Assembly (NCBI GenBank): GCA_947652115.1
Contig: OX393563.1
Span: 30,993,929-31,057,928 of the forward strand
Direction: 5' to 3'
Length of the DNA: 64,000 nucleotides
Origin: Blastomussa wellsi
Taxonomy: Eukaryota > Cnidaria > Anthozoa > Scleractinia > Plerogyridae
A model generated the notes under the pieces. That model did no database searches, was not told the origin of the DNA, and saw only the letters and a list, made by a program, of their open reading frames with translations. Position 1 is the first letter of the stretch, and each line of letters starts with the position of its first letter. This document shows positions 14,701 to 27,463 of this stretch, in pieces. The position numbers and the translations under genes were made by a program.

Positions 14701-16285
14701 GTTTGGGCGGAAAAGTTCTAATGAACTTTGCGTAATTTGTGTTTAATTCATCGATGAGATTGAAATTTAAGCCGGTAGGAATGATCATTAACACCAGGAA
14801 AAAGCAATTAACATGATTTTCGGGGTTAATTCTTCGAAAAATTTCTATTTTTGTTAAAGAACGTCTGCTGTCAGCTGAGTTTTAAGCTTTGAATTGTCCA
14901 AATAGAAACTCTAGTGAATGTTCATAAGAAGAATTTTATTATTTTGTCAGACGTTTTCTGATTCTCGGGCACTAATTCGATTTGTGTTCTGAGTCAGAGA
15001 TGTTTGTATTGTTTTTATTTCTCCCTTATTACGGCGCTGTGAAATGCATGAAATCCTTAATCGATTTAATGCACTACACTCATAGCGGGATATTATAAAA
15101 AAATACCAAATGCGTCATGGAGCGAAGACACAATGGCCACGTTGGGTAAAATAATCTATTTTTCCTGCGTCCAAGGAAAAAGACGTATGGACACTTAACC
15201 TTTTTGTGTAACTCTTTAAAGGGTTCTTATTCTGACACAGAAGGAAGGCGTGTTTCATGTGTTCTCCATTCTTCATCCGATGTTCAAATGTCCACGCAAT
15301 CACAAAGAATCTAATATAAAAAGGTTTCAAGAAGATGCATATTTTTCAGCTTTCATAAATAAGTGCAAGACCTTCAATTAATGAAAACTCTAGAAAATAA
15401 CTGATGATATTTGCAAGTGTTTCCTTGAATCCTATAACAATAATTGTACCAAACGTCAAAGATTTCGAGTGCTACGTAAAGATTTATGATTTCAAAGTTT
15501 CATTGTTTCTTGCCCTTTCGCCGTACTATTTTGCCAGCCTTCAGGTGGCTGCGTCGGAGATGGTGTGCCGAGGGTTTTCTCTTTTATTTTTTTGCGTAGT
15601 TTCTTCGCAATTTGAAGCTATTTTTATTGCTGTACTCTAATGTGTTTGTGAACGATGAAAAACGAACAAACATTTTTTCTAGTTGCTTAGAATGCAGGCT
15701 GATTCGATAGTTGACTTGCATTGCTCTTACAATTAGAGTTTATACGCAGGGTTTCTATTAATTCAATCTATGAACTTTTTACTGTTTTTACCATCTATTT
15801 CTTAGTTTTGCGCTTTTCCTTCGCGTTAATTTTAGTTACGAGTAACAGAATCCAATATATATTATATATAGATCTTTGGGAAGTTTTAACAGTACTCAGA
15901 TATTTTTTATAAAAGCAAGAATTTAGTTCTATCTGCGTTTGCCCTTGGGTTTCCTGCAGTAATGACGAAGAAACGAAAGATTTAACCATTCCCATATCTC
16001 AGGATTTATAATTTACTTGTCACATTATGTCCATATACAATCGACCATTCACATAAGGTTATATTTAAAGGCGGGTTTTAGTCTTGGGAGTGTATGCTTT
16101 GATACTGTTCTTTTTCAGTTTCTTCTTTAAGAATTAGTAGATAGCCTTTTACCGTAACCCCACCAAGTCTAATGAAACGCAAAAATAAAACGTGCGTCAG
16201 AGATCTGTGAATTTGCGACTATAGCAAATTTTCGAGGTATTTGTTGCAGCTTCATATTCATGCCGCTTATTTAGGAATGTATTCC
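5791..16285. other. Gene-poor AT-rich stretch
   Basis: No gene is recognised. The longest reading frame (7830-8231, plus) shows no known motif and uneven composition. There are short poly-A runs (near 10048 and 13385) and a TA-rich run near 13473-13495. Its position beside a developmental homeobox gene makes regulatory content plausible, but I cannot identify any element. Confidence 0.55.
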
Positions 16286-16385
16286 AGTGATCTTAGGCTC
16301 GATTACCAGCCGCTGTTCGAGAACCAGAGCCCGCGCTCGAAGACCGGACTCGAGAGAGCGGCGGAAATCGAGCCTACAGTGATCT
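16286..16385. mobile_element. 84-bp MITE with 8-bp target-site duplication
   Basis: AGTGATCT occurs at 16286-16293 and again at 16378-16385. Between them lies an 84-bp element with inverted ends TAGGCTCGATT and AATCGAGCCTA. Inner arms (CCAGCCGCT and AGAGCGGCGG) continue the symmetry. An 8-bp duplication fits hAT-type transposition. The element has no coding capacity. Confidence 0.75.
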
Positions 16386-19300
16386 CTGATAAGCTGTAAC
16401 TTTTTTCAAACTATTTCTTAATGTACATGTTCTCACTTGAAAGAGGCTCTTATTTGTTGCGACCCCAACAACAAACTTCTAGTTCACAGTTTGAATTTGT
16501 TTTGCTAATTTCTTGTGAATTATTTCATGCTGCGTGTTAAAGCACCTTTGTTTGAGGAATGTCTGTAATTTTCTATGTGTTTTGCAAATGACTTCGCTTT
16601 ATATCCTTTTTAGTCCCAGTAGAGATCGAGTAAAGAGCAAGTTTACACACCAAACAATACGCAATGAAAAGCGAGTTTCGTCCTGTGGAATAGCCACACA
16701 AGATTGATTGCTAAGGAGAGAGAGAAAGAGAGATCAGTCGGGACAAAAGCAATTAGTGTTTATAACGTCATAGACATCAAAGGAAGTTGACAAATGCTCG
16801 GAAAATTGTAATATTCTGTTTCATAGACATGCGCGTGATTATTAAGGGACGGACACATTTCCGTCCAAATTCGCTTTTAGAGCTTATCAGTGATTGCGAA
16901 TATCCCAACTGTTTTGCCAAGCAAGACAGAACCTCTAATTGAGTTATTCGTACTATTTACTACTTTATTTGCATCCAACAAAGGCAATTATCACTTGGCT
17001 TCGAGACAGGTGATGCAAGTCAGAAGAGTCCATTGCCACTTCCGAAGTTTGAGTCAAAAACATTGTTAACAGCAAATTTGTTGTTGAAAAGAACAATAAG
17101 GAAGGCTTCATATTAGCCCCCTACTGGCAATTTAGAGTTTGTATTCGTCAATTGCTGTTTACAATGGGACTTTACAGGTTTCTGTTGTTGATATCTTTGC
17201 GTCATGTATGATGAAGGCGCTATATATTTTTGCCGTTTATACCCGTCACTTTCGTTGCCTATTGATATATTTTTGTTATCGAGAACCGTCAACAGTCTTC
17301 TATATTACAGGAAAAGCATAATTACACTAATTGACAGCAAATGATTATTACAATCAAACAAACCAAGAGTCAAACGTCAAGACAGCTAACACCCAAAACG
17401 CCACCCAAGTTTTGACGTTTCTTGTTTGTACTTTTACTGAATTGGTAAGTGCTGTCGTAACGAATACCCACATGTCTGTCGCTGGAGACGATTCGATTGG
17501 ATTTTGATTATTTGTCGAGGTAACTCTCACAGCGTACTTTCGATTTCCCCTACAGCCGTTAAATCCCTCAAATTGGTAATTAAGCGATCATTAATTAGTT
17601 TAACGTATAATAAATGAGCATTTCCAATGAGTGCAGACTTATGAATGTTAGTATTCATATTTCTTTTTGTCGAGTAACTGACGATATATGGTGTAACACC
17701 GTAGCATGCTGTGCAAATTTAAGTGTCGTCGTCTTTCGGAAATTTTAAAGCAGACCAGGAGCCCATTACTGAGCAGATATAAATGCTTTTGTAGAAACTC
17801 TAAAGGATTACATTACAAAAGCTACTGTTTTTTATGTACTTTTAGCCAAAAATAAAGAACTATCGTGCCTTCAAAGAGCGATCGTTTTCTATCGGCGAAT
17901 AGAAAACAGTGGCAGAAGTAATCAGATTCACGTCGGAATTTCCAGCATATCATAGCTGAGTTTATGCTAATTGTTCTCATAGGTTATTGCTGTGCCCTTC
18001 CCGTTTTTCTGTTTTTTATTATCTCTGGTTCTGGCAGTCTGTTGTGTAGTAGAAGGTCCACAAAACCTTTCTCTTTTTCAGATTTGTTTTTTGTTATTTC
18101 CAAGATGAATATTAGTGGGGCCGGGTGAGGTGAACAAAAGAAACGACAAATTTGAAATCAGTATTTTCAGTACTAAAATAATCGAAGCATATCAAAATGG
18201 ACTGTTATCACTTAGAAGTTCTCTTCTGTGGAGTTGAGTTTGTCTATTTGATGATTTGTTATTCTTTTCCCTCTAGTCAGCCACGCCCTTGTTTTGGTTT
18301 GCATGCGAGAGTTTTCAGCATTATATTTTACGCGGAGTGTGTAGTATCACTGAGAAATTTGCTAAAGGTAATTACATTCTTCCAGTGGCAAAATTTACAG
18401 CAATGCGATAAGATTTCGCTCCACCAAACAATTTCCATAATTTGGATGGCATCGAAAATGGCTGATAACAATTCAGCTATAATTCTCTTTCAGTTCAAAA
18501 CAAGACCCCAGACACCTGAGGGATCTTTGATCAGTTGAAATCAAACGTCAAAACAGTACTTTAAAGAAGCCCATTTGCTGGATATTTGCTCCTAGCGGGA
18601 TTGTGAAGCAAAACTTTAAAAGAACAAAACATCAATTTATCGCTTTCATTTGCAACCTTAAGTGGCATTCAAGGCAAAGGCAGCCTACAGTTCTCTTCTT
18701 TAATCAAACATTTCCAAAAATTATTGTTAGTGCGCCGAGTATTGTTCCAAACAATGAAACGATTTTTATTGGCTTTCCTGTAGTCGTGCCTTGATTATTC
18801 CTGCCGGGACGTTCTCAGGATAAGTACGCTCTCTTTTGAACTTGACTGGAAATATTAAGAGACTAACGCCCTTTGACAGTGGGTAGAAGTATTTTATATG
18901 TGATAGCTAGATCATGGCAACGTTGTATGCAACATAACTAAGAGTGAGAGAAAGACTGAAAAAAAACAGGGGCAAACGGGATCAGCGATTCAAACCTATG
19001 GCCTGTGCCTTCGAGCGAATTGGAAGCTAGCCATGTCACTTGTGAATACTTGCCTTGATACCCCAAAAGTAATCCCTAGTATTCGCGCCTTTCTAAAGGA
19101 CATAAGCTTTCTTTGACAACAAGTTAAAATCAATATCTTTTAATTGTACTTTCTCGTACAAGGAGGCTTATCTTATCTAATTCCACGTAAAACTATAAGT
19201 ACGTAAAAGAAAAAGAAAGAAAAATCAATTTTCATGCATGCATCGACTCGTTTTTACCGTTCTTAAATCGTGATCAAGAGTAGAATAAAAAGTATTATGC

Positions 19301-19849
19301 GATTTTTTCGGAAGTAGTCGAGAATAGCTAAAAAATAAAACATCTTTATACTTGCACCACCTAACAGTCAAAACAGGTGAATACAGACCGGACCGGAACT
19401 AGAATCCTGTGAACTTTTTTCTTGGTCCAAAAACACATAGAAGAGCATTTTTATCATCCAGGATATTCGAATTCCATACCGATTAAAACACTCGAAAAAA
19501 GAATGCAGTAAATTACATTTTAGAAAATAATCTTCCAAAAATAAAATTGAATCACTACATCTATGTTAGTTAAGTGTGGCCCTCGCGAAGGTTGAGTGCC
19601 TACAATACAGTAATTTATTTTCTATTATCTTTGCTGCTGCCAGGAGACACCCCAATGGGTTTGGCTTTACTTAGACTTAATACGAAAAATTATATGCGAA
19701 AATAAAATGGGAGTCAAATTTGTTATAGAAGGGCGTTGCTACAATGCCATTTGTCATTTCTTGAATAAAAACATGGCTACAATTTCAAACGGCTAATTTC
19801 TTGTACCTATTTCCTTCTTAGCGTGGATTTCTCCTTGATAACATACCAT
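16386..19849. other. Gene-poor stretch between otp-like gene and DUF885 gene A
   Basis: No coding sequence is supported. A GA-rich microsatellite lies at 16711-16735. A cluster of homeodomain-type cores, including TAATTAAG and ATTAATTAG, lies near 17575-17625. TTTATT at 19614-19619 could serve as the poly(A) signal of gene A on the minus strand, about 230 bases past its stop. Confidence 0.5.
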
Positions 19850-22800
19850 CTACTCATGATGTTCGTCATATGGACGAGGGTGAAATGGTTTAGCGGGTTT
19901 CTTGGAACTCGCATCCTTCTCTTTTGACTGGGATGTGTCGTCTGGGCCCCCTGTGATGTATTCGCACCCATCGGAATCTGGCTTGATGACGCAATCAGCA
20001 TACTTCTTTAGGTGTCTTTCCAGATAACTCAATGGCGAGGAGCCCTGGGACAGGACCTGGTAGTGAAAGTCTTTTTCGCTGAATTTCTTTTTATTTTCTT
20101 CAATCCTAGCCTTGGTGTCGTTGCGCACTTGCCAAATCTTCAGCTGACCAATCATGTACGCGGTGGCCTGGCCGGGAACGCTCTGGTAACGAGTGACGTC
20201 CTTCACGGCCTTGTCGGTTTTATCCCAGGCCTTGTCAGCAAAGAGCTTCAACGCTTCCCATCGTTTCATTTCTGCAAAGAAAAGTCATAAAGAATTAAAA
20301 GCAAATTCGTGCGACTGAGATAGAATGACACAACAGTTTGTAGTCAAGAGCGTCATGGCCTGGAAACATTTCATGAGCAAATATTACAACGCATAAATAA
20401 CTGCTTGCCAAAACTTTCTCTCACTTTGCGATTTCAGCAGCAACCTAACCCTAAAATACCTGGCACCTCGTTTCTCGAAAATCGGGAAACACTATCCACC
20501 TATAGATTGCTATAAAGACTCATCAAGAGCACTGGATTGGATTCGTTCGAGCCGAACATGGAAAGATATTTAAATGGAGACTTCAATATCTTTCCATATT
20601 GGGGCAGGATGAATCCTATTTTACAATTGGTTCATGCTTTAGCGTGCACTATCGAGTTATGGAGCACGTGGGAAGTTTGGAGAGCACGAAAGAAGCGTAA
20701 GGGTAGCTTCTTGAGCGCCCTCCAAACTTCCCAAGTGCTCCATAACTCGATAGTGCACAGCTAAAAGCATGAACCAATTGTTTTATAACATAGCCGGTGG
20801 AATTGTAATAAATAATAATAATAATAATAACTTTATTTAAGTGTCAATGTATTTAGCACCACTGTGCTAATTGGGGACACTGTAAATACGTAAACAAATA
20901 TTGTAAATGAAACAGAAAGTTCTTAAAAATCCCAACTGGCAGGAGGCAGACCCGTTGGCTATTTACAAAGCGTGGAGGAGTTGAATTCGGGACCACCGAA
21001 GACAAATCCGTTTTAGTGGCAGGGAGGAGAACTTGAACCCGGGACCACCTGATTACAAGTCCAGCGCCCTGACCACTAGGCCACGCTCGCCTCCTTGTGC
21101 ATTAATCCGGCGCGGAAAACGGACAACAACACCAGAAGTGATTGTTCGTGGTAAGCGAAATATTAAGCAACATAGGAATTGGTTTTATTTCAAATTTTCT
21201 GTTGAAAGCTCGAGTTTTATTTTACTGCAGTTTAAATACAAAATTCTGTATTTTTAAAAAAGAAATCACGCTCAAGAATGGCACTTTTATTTAGCAATTA
21301 TTTCCTGATTAAATACAAAATTCTCTTAACTACAGAAAAGAAAACGTGCGTTTTTATTGGTTAATTTACAACACGCCACATTTTCAGTTTCTGTGAGTGA
21401 GAAAATGTACAGTTCGCACAAAATTCGAACAAAGAGTCAAAATAAGTCAAAATGCTTCAAAAAGTACATCGATTACCGAAAATAGACCGTTGCAAAATGG
21501 TTTGAGTAAACACTGAAAACAGTATGACAGTAAATGTCAACAAGTGTGGCTAAAATTCGATTCAAGAGTAACGCGGACATTTTGAACGGAAACAGATCCT
21601 AAGCCGCTTAAATCGTCTTCTGACTTGCAGTGGACAAAAAGATGCTGTTTTCCTGCACTTCTTTCTGGATATTTATGGCGGTGACAGCAAGAGATTCGGA
21701 TCGGTGGGATGTCAAGCTTCTCGAAAGGACTTCGCTGGAGGTGCGGAGCTGTGATGTCGATTTGCTAATGCTATATATCAGCGTGCACTATCGGAATTTT
21801 GAGCACGCTTACGTATACTGGATTTGATTGCGCGGCTCTGCTAGCTATGTTATAAAAGTATTTCATCATACCGCCCAAGAAATAATCCACCAAATAAAAA
21901 GGGAACCATTTAATCGAATTGAAATGAAATAGCTTTTATTCCGCAAGGCAAAAAGATTAAAAAGGGAGCAAATTAAAAACAAACACTAAATAAGTATATT
22001 CTATTTGGCACCTTTATTCAAACGTTGGTGACTTCTGGACGTATTTCTTTCGAAAATTTCATTCAGCAAATTGCGCCATGTTTACTTGCATGGCCTGTCC
22101 AATAGAATGTTGTCCAATATAATGAAATATTAGATCGGCACGTGACCTCAATGCAGACATTTGATTGGTGGATTACTTATAATTATACTTATAATAATTT
22201 TGATTACTGAACAACCTGGACCTCATGTGATGTATTCAGAACCACCGATTACGTCACTTCCTGAGCTCGGTAAGATTCCAACAAACCTTTGTAGTGAAGG
22301 CCAGTGTCCATCATCAGACGTAATGCCCGCCATATTTGCCACTTCAGCATTCCATACAGTTGCAGTGGGTTGTTGTCATATGTGTCTGTTTCTTCAGCGA
22401 TCAGCGGATTCTCCGCGTATAGTGCCCAGCCCTCTGTGAACGCGGTGTAGTACGATGCACCGTTCAACCAACTTATAACACCTTCACAGCTGTCACCAAA
22501 CAATTCCGTAAATCCCTGAACCTAAGAAAACAAGATAAAAGCCAAAGATCCATTATAGCGTAGCTAATCCCAGTTTCTGTAGTTTAAGCGATCAGGAGTA
22601 TCTCTACTCTGTTGTGGTTGAAACACGCGCTAAATTCCAGTTGCTATGTCAACACTGAATTCAGCTATCAGATACAAATTTCATGTGGTTACTTAAATCT
22701 ATCTGTGCCAAGGGAGAAGTTGCTAAACGGAATACAGAAAAAATATCTTTATTAGTTATTTTGGTTGCGCGTTAACAATAGCATAGATTTTTTTTAATAT

Positions 22801-25778
22801 GAGTACATTCGGCACAAAATACTGTTGCTGCTGAATAGTTTCAATGTGACTTACCTGTGTGTGGTGCCCAGGCCTTGCCTCGTGTGCTCCCACGGAGATA
22901 GCATTGTATCTTGGCCCCAGATCCTTCAAGTAGAACGGTAATCTATACTTTGCTGCCATAGTACAGTTTTTGTTACTGGATCGGTAGCTCTGGGAACCAG
23001 TCCCCGGGTTAAAATTCGCGACTAGCTGGACTGGACAGTTGGGAGCGCTCTGGTGTTTACCAGTGAAATGAAACATGTGATTGGTCTTCGGAGCAAGATC
23101 ACTCAAGACAGCTAAACAAAGAAAGAAACGACAAGACGTCAGTTAACAAAGAAGCTATTTGTCATTAGTTAGTTCAACCAATATCACGGAAAAGCTCACC
23201 GCTCATGTACATCACGTCACGATCATTCTCGAGGTGGTCAACGTCAGCGAGAAAAGAAACCTCCTTTGGGTCTTTGAGTGGTTTAAATCCAAAATGGCGG
23301 AATTGTTAGTCCTTTTTCGATATCCGTTGTAGTAAAATGTATCGAGATTTTGGATTAGGGTTAGATCTCGACTGTTTTTATCAAGCTGGTGTTCAGACGA
23401 AATGCTAGATTGCTTAATCGGATTGTTCATTACTTTCTCCTCGTGTGCCGTGACGACACATCGCGCTTACAAGTTGGCGAACTATTTTTCAGCTGTAAAA
23501 GTTTCCATAAGCGTGCGAATTGCGAACGTCTTGCGTTTGTATAAACCCGTTCAATCTTCCCTCATTACGGCATTGTGTAATTTTTTTCGGACAGGGGTCA
23601 AAGCCCAACCACCCCTCCCCCCACAAATTACGAAGGTTTCTGTACGCCGATGACCTAAACTACTGTCTCTGTAAAACGAAGCTTCTTAGAAAGATCGAAG
23701 AGTAACTCGTCCCCCCCCCCCCCTCCTGAATGAGACGCTAGTTCTCGCAGGGATCCCCCAGCATTCAGTTCGCCTGTAGCCATTTAAAAACCAGTATAGA
23801 AAGAGGCACTGTCACAGCAGTGTCTTACCCAAGAATATAAGGTGTGTCAAGCAACCTCCTCATTCGCAAATAACGTATGTTATTATTCAACAAATTGTCA
23901 CGTTGCCCAGATATGGTCATTATGCTCTCAATATCCGTCAGCTGCAGCTGACAGATATTCTGCGGTATACGTCAAGTAACGCGGATAATTCGGAAGAAGT
24001 CTCACAAAGCGCCGCATAACGGAAACTTTTCTAGCTGTAAAATGCTCTTCGTTGACAATTTGTTCAATAATAAAACAATTATCCTGCTCAATCTTGCGGA
24101 ATATCGGAATATCGGCTAAGTATTGGGCGATATTTTGCAGGATGATTGTTAAATATACTTACTGTTAACATAGTCAAACCACGTGAGCATAGCTTTGTAT
24201 CGCTTAGGACAGTAAATCTTCGCTTGCTCCATACTGGTACACTTCGCAAACGCGTCTTTGTTACTCTCATTTTCTGGGATCTTCTCGTCGTTAAAAAACA
24301 TGGACTGATCTTCCAAGCGCTTCTTGAACAAATCTACTGCCTGGGCTTCGTCCTGCTGGCCTGTGATTTTCTTTGCGATTTCAACGGCTCTCGGATATAG
24401 CTCATTTAGCATCTTTAATCCCAGCTTGTATACGTCATCTGGCGTCATTTGATTGGTTGTGAAGTAGGGTAGGATCGTTTCATAAGCTTTCCTTCCACTT
24501 AAGGCTTCTCCACTTGGAAGCTTTCCAGAAGTTTTGATCATTGTATTCTCCCCGTTTTTATAAATGTACTGCAAAGGTAATGTAGCAAGACCGCTGGATA
24601 TGTTACTGGGCACACAATACTGGGAATGGTTGAACTCCAGGTAGTGCAGCAAGCTGTCCAGCGGTTTCCCCACGTACTCAACTAGGGCTTCATTTATGGA
24701 TGTTCGTACGGATTCTTTATGTTCACTCTTCCAGGCTTCGGCAGCGTCTTTCTGGAGGTCAGCCAACCATCTGGGATCAAGCATTTCTTGCGTGTATGAT
24801 TCGTTTAAAACGCCTATCAAAATACGAAAAAAACTGTCCATCAACACCTTTATAAATTTGACAAATAAAGCCGGATTAAAAAAAACAGGAGCCCATGAGA
24901 AGGAGCCTCCATTCGTACTTTGCCCTTGAGTCAACCCTGTCCCGTATCTTTTTATTTTTAGAACAGTGAGCTCTCACATGAGTGGCTATTACACATACCG
25001 CGAAAGGCGCCGTGGGGAATGCATCTAAAAATAAAAAGATACGGGACAGGGTTGACTCAGATGGTCAGTATGGGAGATGGAGGCTCCTTCTCATGGGCTC
25101 CTGAAAGAACTTTTTTTTTTTTTTTCACGGGCCGTGTCGCTCAATTCGTCCCACGTGAGAAAAGACGAGATAAGCGTCGGAAAATACCATTGATACTGGT
25201 GACATAATTTTTTAGAGGTCCATTTAAATTTTAATGCCCAGTTCTCTGTATGAGACGCCTACAGGGAATCACGGCATTCTCTTCCCCATAGCCCTTCAGC
25301 CGGCTGGGCCTTGGCACCAAAAACAAAGGGCTCTGGGGACATTGGATTAAAAAGAAAATGAATTTTTTTATTGGCTGTTTGAAAACAAAGAAATCTTAAT
25401 GACAGTTTACGTTGCATTTTCTAAGAAGTAACCCGCAGAGTACACGTTTGAAGCTGAGCGAAAGGAAAGCCGCATTAAGTCCGTTTTCAAGTCTGTGATT
25501 GGAAGCCAAGAACATTCAAAAACCGCCATGGCAGCGTGTCTTCGAGGCCGTCGAACTATAAACAGATGATTTGGTTTTATCAACTGGGTTGATAATGTCA
25601 ATTGGCCACCGTAAAGAGATTCAAGTGCTGACGTTTCGAGCGTTAGCCCTTCGTCGGAGCGAATCCTCGATTCGCTCCGACGAAGGGCTAACGCTCGAAA
25701 CGTCAGCACTTGAATCTCTTTACGGTGGCCAATTGACATTATCAACCCAGTTGATAAAACCAAATTATATTGTTATAC

Positions 25779-25823
<45 letters not shown>

Positions 25824-27463
25824 CTATAAACAGATGACTCCTTCGTTACCAAAGCATTAGCACCCTTTACTCCATGATTTTCCTCTTAAGAGACACTTAA
25901 AATTGATCGATGTTTTTACTTTTATTTTTCGCTCCAAAGAGGACATTTTTCTGTGTTCAGAATGTGAAGCAAGGTTGCCGGCTTTTAGCCCAACATACGG
26001 TCCCCGAATTTCAACGGCACAATGTTTACCCGTAAAACTCGAGTCTTAGAACATTTTGTTTACAAACATTGACGCCATAATTCTTTTGATAATCAAATTT
26101 GCCAACCACGAAACAAAAGAAGTCATTGTTTGAACGGCCAATTGAGTTCTGGTTGGCATATTAGTAATAATGGGTGATGTCATGAGAAACATCCCTATGG
26201 AAGCTATAAGAATGGCATAGCCGTATGCAAATGTACAACTTGTTTTAGTTGAGATCTTTTACATATGTATTAGCAATACTATATGTATTTATGGTCATGC
26301 AAATAAAGCTGTAGACTCCTTCGCAGCAGTTGTTAGGGTCGTCACGCAACGCTCCTCCCCAACGAGCGTTACGTGACGCCCGTAACAACGGCTGCGAAGT
26401 AGACGGCTAAAGCTGTTGTCACTGTCGTTATTTCCTGCATGTTATGGAATAACCACAGCATGAACCCGAGCAAATGGATGAAAAGTGACTCAATAGGGAA
26501 TTCAATATAGATCTGTATGGAGTTTAAACCCTGTATTATTCAACACACTGCCATGCTTGAAAATTTCCATTAGATCTTAGATTGTGCACGAGTGAGTGCG
26601 CATTAGAATTTCTAAAGTGTTAAAGCATGCGGCACATTCGTACCTTGAGGACCCTGTTGTGAAACATTAAAATACTGGCGCTGGATGGAATACAATCCGT
26701 CCTGGCAATCTTCCTCCGGACGAACAAAGCCTGCTTGTACACCATACTTAACATTTTCGATGTACTGTATCAAGGAATCATTTAACTGTTTGAGGTGGTC
26801 TATTACAAACTTTATGTCGTCAACGGTCTTGGGTCGTATTCCCCAGTTCTTGTATGTAAAATGAGCCTTAATATCACCACCCACGCCGCATATCGGCTGC
26901 CAACAGAACTTATTTGGACCGAGCATCCAATCACCGGCGTAGTAGTTCTCGTCGTACGGCATGCCGAAGTTGCTCTGTAGAAAGTGCTTGACTTGCGCTA
27001 TTGCTTTAATCTCGCGCGGCTTCATTTTGGAGCTGTCCGCGTTATCATCAAGATCCCGAGCCTCTTTGTAGAGCGCCCTAGCAGCGTCTGTCCTGGCACG
27101 AATGGCGTCGGGGTGCGCGTTGTACGGGCTGAAATCCAGGCGAATGCTCGCTGGCGTAGAATCAGGATCGTGAACCGCGTTGTTAGGATTCATTTTGTAA
27201 TAAGTAGTTTTCACTTTTCGAAGAAATTCGTCCAAACCAACGCGCTGAGCTTCATCTGAATAGTCGCAAGGAGCCGAGACTGGAGCTATCATTCCGGTAG
27301 ACTGTTCGCAATCTCGAGCTTTAGAGAGTAATACTCCCCCAACTATGACAAGAATAACTCCTGCGAGACACAACACTACCGCAACTACAATAGCGAGGTA
27401 AAAAGGCTTTTTAGAGGGTGGTTCCACCTCTTTCAGGACGTAATAGTTCTTAGGAGACTCCAT
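19850..27463 (-). CDS. DUF885 family membrane-anchored metallopeptidase-like protein (gene A)
   Basis: The five exons, in coding order, are 26644-27463, 24163-24813, 22855-23111, 22287-22521 and 19850-20271. They join in frame to 794 residues. ATG at 27463 is the first ATG; the codons upstream in frame use no ATG. Residues about 20-47 are a hydrophobic anchor after a Lys-rich tail, so a type II membrane protein is expected. The lumenal part contains NYYAGDWMLGPN, CVPSNISSGLATLP, PYFTTNQMTP, AHEARPGHHTQ, TAFTEGWALYAE and PGQATAYMIGQL, all typical of DUF885. HEARPGHH with EGWALYAE suggests a zinc site with Glu and His ligands; catalysis is inference. Intron phases are 1, 1, 0 and 1. Compared with paralogues C and D, five introns are absent and one is at a different place. 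Introns hold fold-backs, a 97-bp-arm palindrome and a SINE. Family assignment is strong; substrate is unknown. Confidence 0.88.
20559..20598. repeat. Short hairpin repeat
   Basis: ATGGAAAGATAT and ATATCTTTCCAT form inverted arms around a short spacer. It lies in the last intron of gene A, just beside a larger fold-back. Confidence 0.6.
20623..20781. mobile_element. Fold-back element in gene A intron 4
   Basis: Arms of about 60 bases (20623-20682 and 20720-20781) are nearly perfect inverted copies, each including ACTATCGAGTTATGGAGCAC or its complement. The loop is about 37 bases. No reading frame is meaningful here. It is probably a MITE-like or fold-back insertion. Confidence 0.75.
20806..21095 (-). 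mobile_element. tRNA-derived SINE with (ATT)n tail
   Basis: Read on the minus strand, it begins with a tRNA-like head: GGCCTAGTGGTCAGGGCGCT (A-box region), GGACTTGTAATC (an anticodon-loop-like segment resembling tRNA-Thr TGT) and GGTTCAAGTTC (B-box). A body of about 200 bases follows, ending in an AAATAAAGTTATTATT-type simple-repeat tail. The last part resembles the element at 29512-29800. It lies in gene A intron 4, in the same orientation as the gene. Confidence 0.75.
23899..24117 (-). repeat. Dispersed repeat in gene A intron 2, copy 1
   Basis: About 220 bases match 42535-42782 in the opposite orientation. Shared landmarks include GCTCTTCGTTGACAATTTG, CTTTTCTAGCTGTAAAATG and an internal palindrome around CAGCTGCAGCTG. 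It contains no coding frame and is probably a MITE. Confidence 0.7.
24886..25103. mobile_element. Fold-back element in gene A intron 1
   Basis: The left arm (24886-24960) and right arm (25025-25103) are inverted copies. They share CAGGAGCCCATGAGAAGGAG at the outer ends and GATACGGGACAGGGTTGACT inside. It ends about 70 bases from the start of exon 2 of gene A. A poly-T run follows the right arm. Confidence 0.75.
25569..25765. repeat. Perfect 97-bp inverted repeat, paired Penelope-type terminal repeats
   Basis: Two 97-base arms (25569-25665 and 25669-25765) are exact inverted copies around the 3-base spacer CTC. The arm sequence, including TTTCGAGCGTTAGCCCTTCG, recurs singly at 52275-52365 and 52804-52905. 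The latter copy is linked to a GIY-YIG fragment. I read the palindrome as two head-to-head terminal repeats of one element family. It sits in gene A intron 1. Confidence 0.75.
25770..25830. repeat. Dispersed repeat, copy 1
   Basis: This segment, with CTTCCCACCGACGCAGCACC and GAAACTTACCCCCTCTAT, occurs in opposite orientation at 56789-56842. It directly abuts the palindrome at 25569-25765 and may belong to the same element. Confidence 0.65.
26312..26405. repeat. Hairpin repeat in gene A intron 1
   Basis: Arms 26319-26354 and 26364-26399 are near-perfect inverted copies, with CTTCGCAGC at one end and GCTGCGAAG at the other. The loop is about 9 bases. It is probably a small non-autonomous DNA element. 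Confidence 0.65.

Noticed and set aside
20806..21095. Possible functional tRNA gene
   Set aside because: The tRNA-like head is followed by a body and an ATT tail, and it does not fold cleanly as a mature tRNA. It is a SINE.
24814..24934. Upstream extension of the gene A exon 2 frame
   Set aside because: The extension runs into intron and fold-back DNA. A proper acceptor at 24815-24816 restores the family sequence in frame with exon 1.
25407..25810. Two overlapping reading frames on opposite strands with the same peptide
   Set aside because: They are an artefact of the perfect palindrome at 25569-25765 and do not encode a protein.
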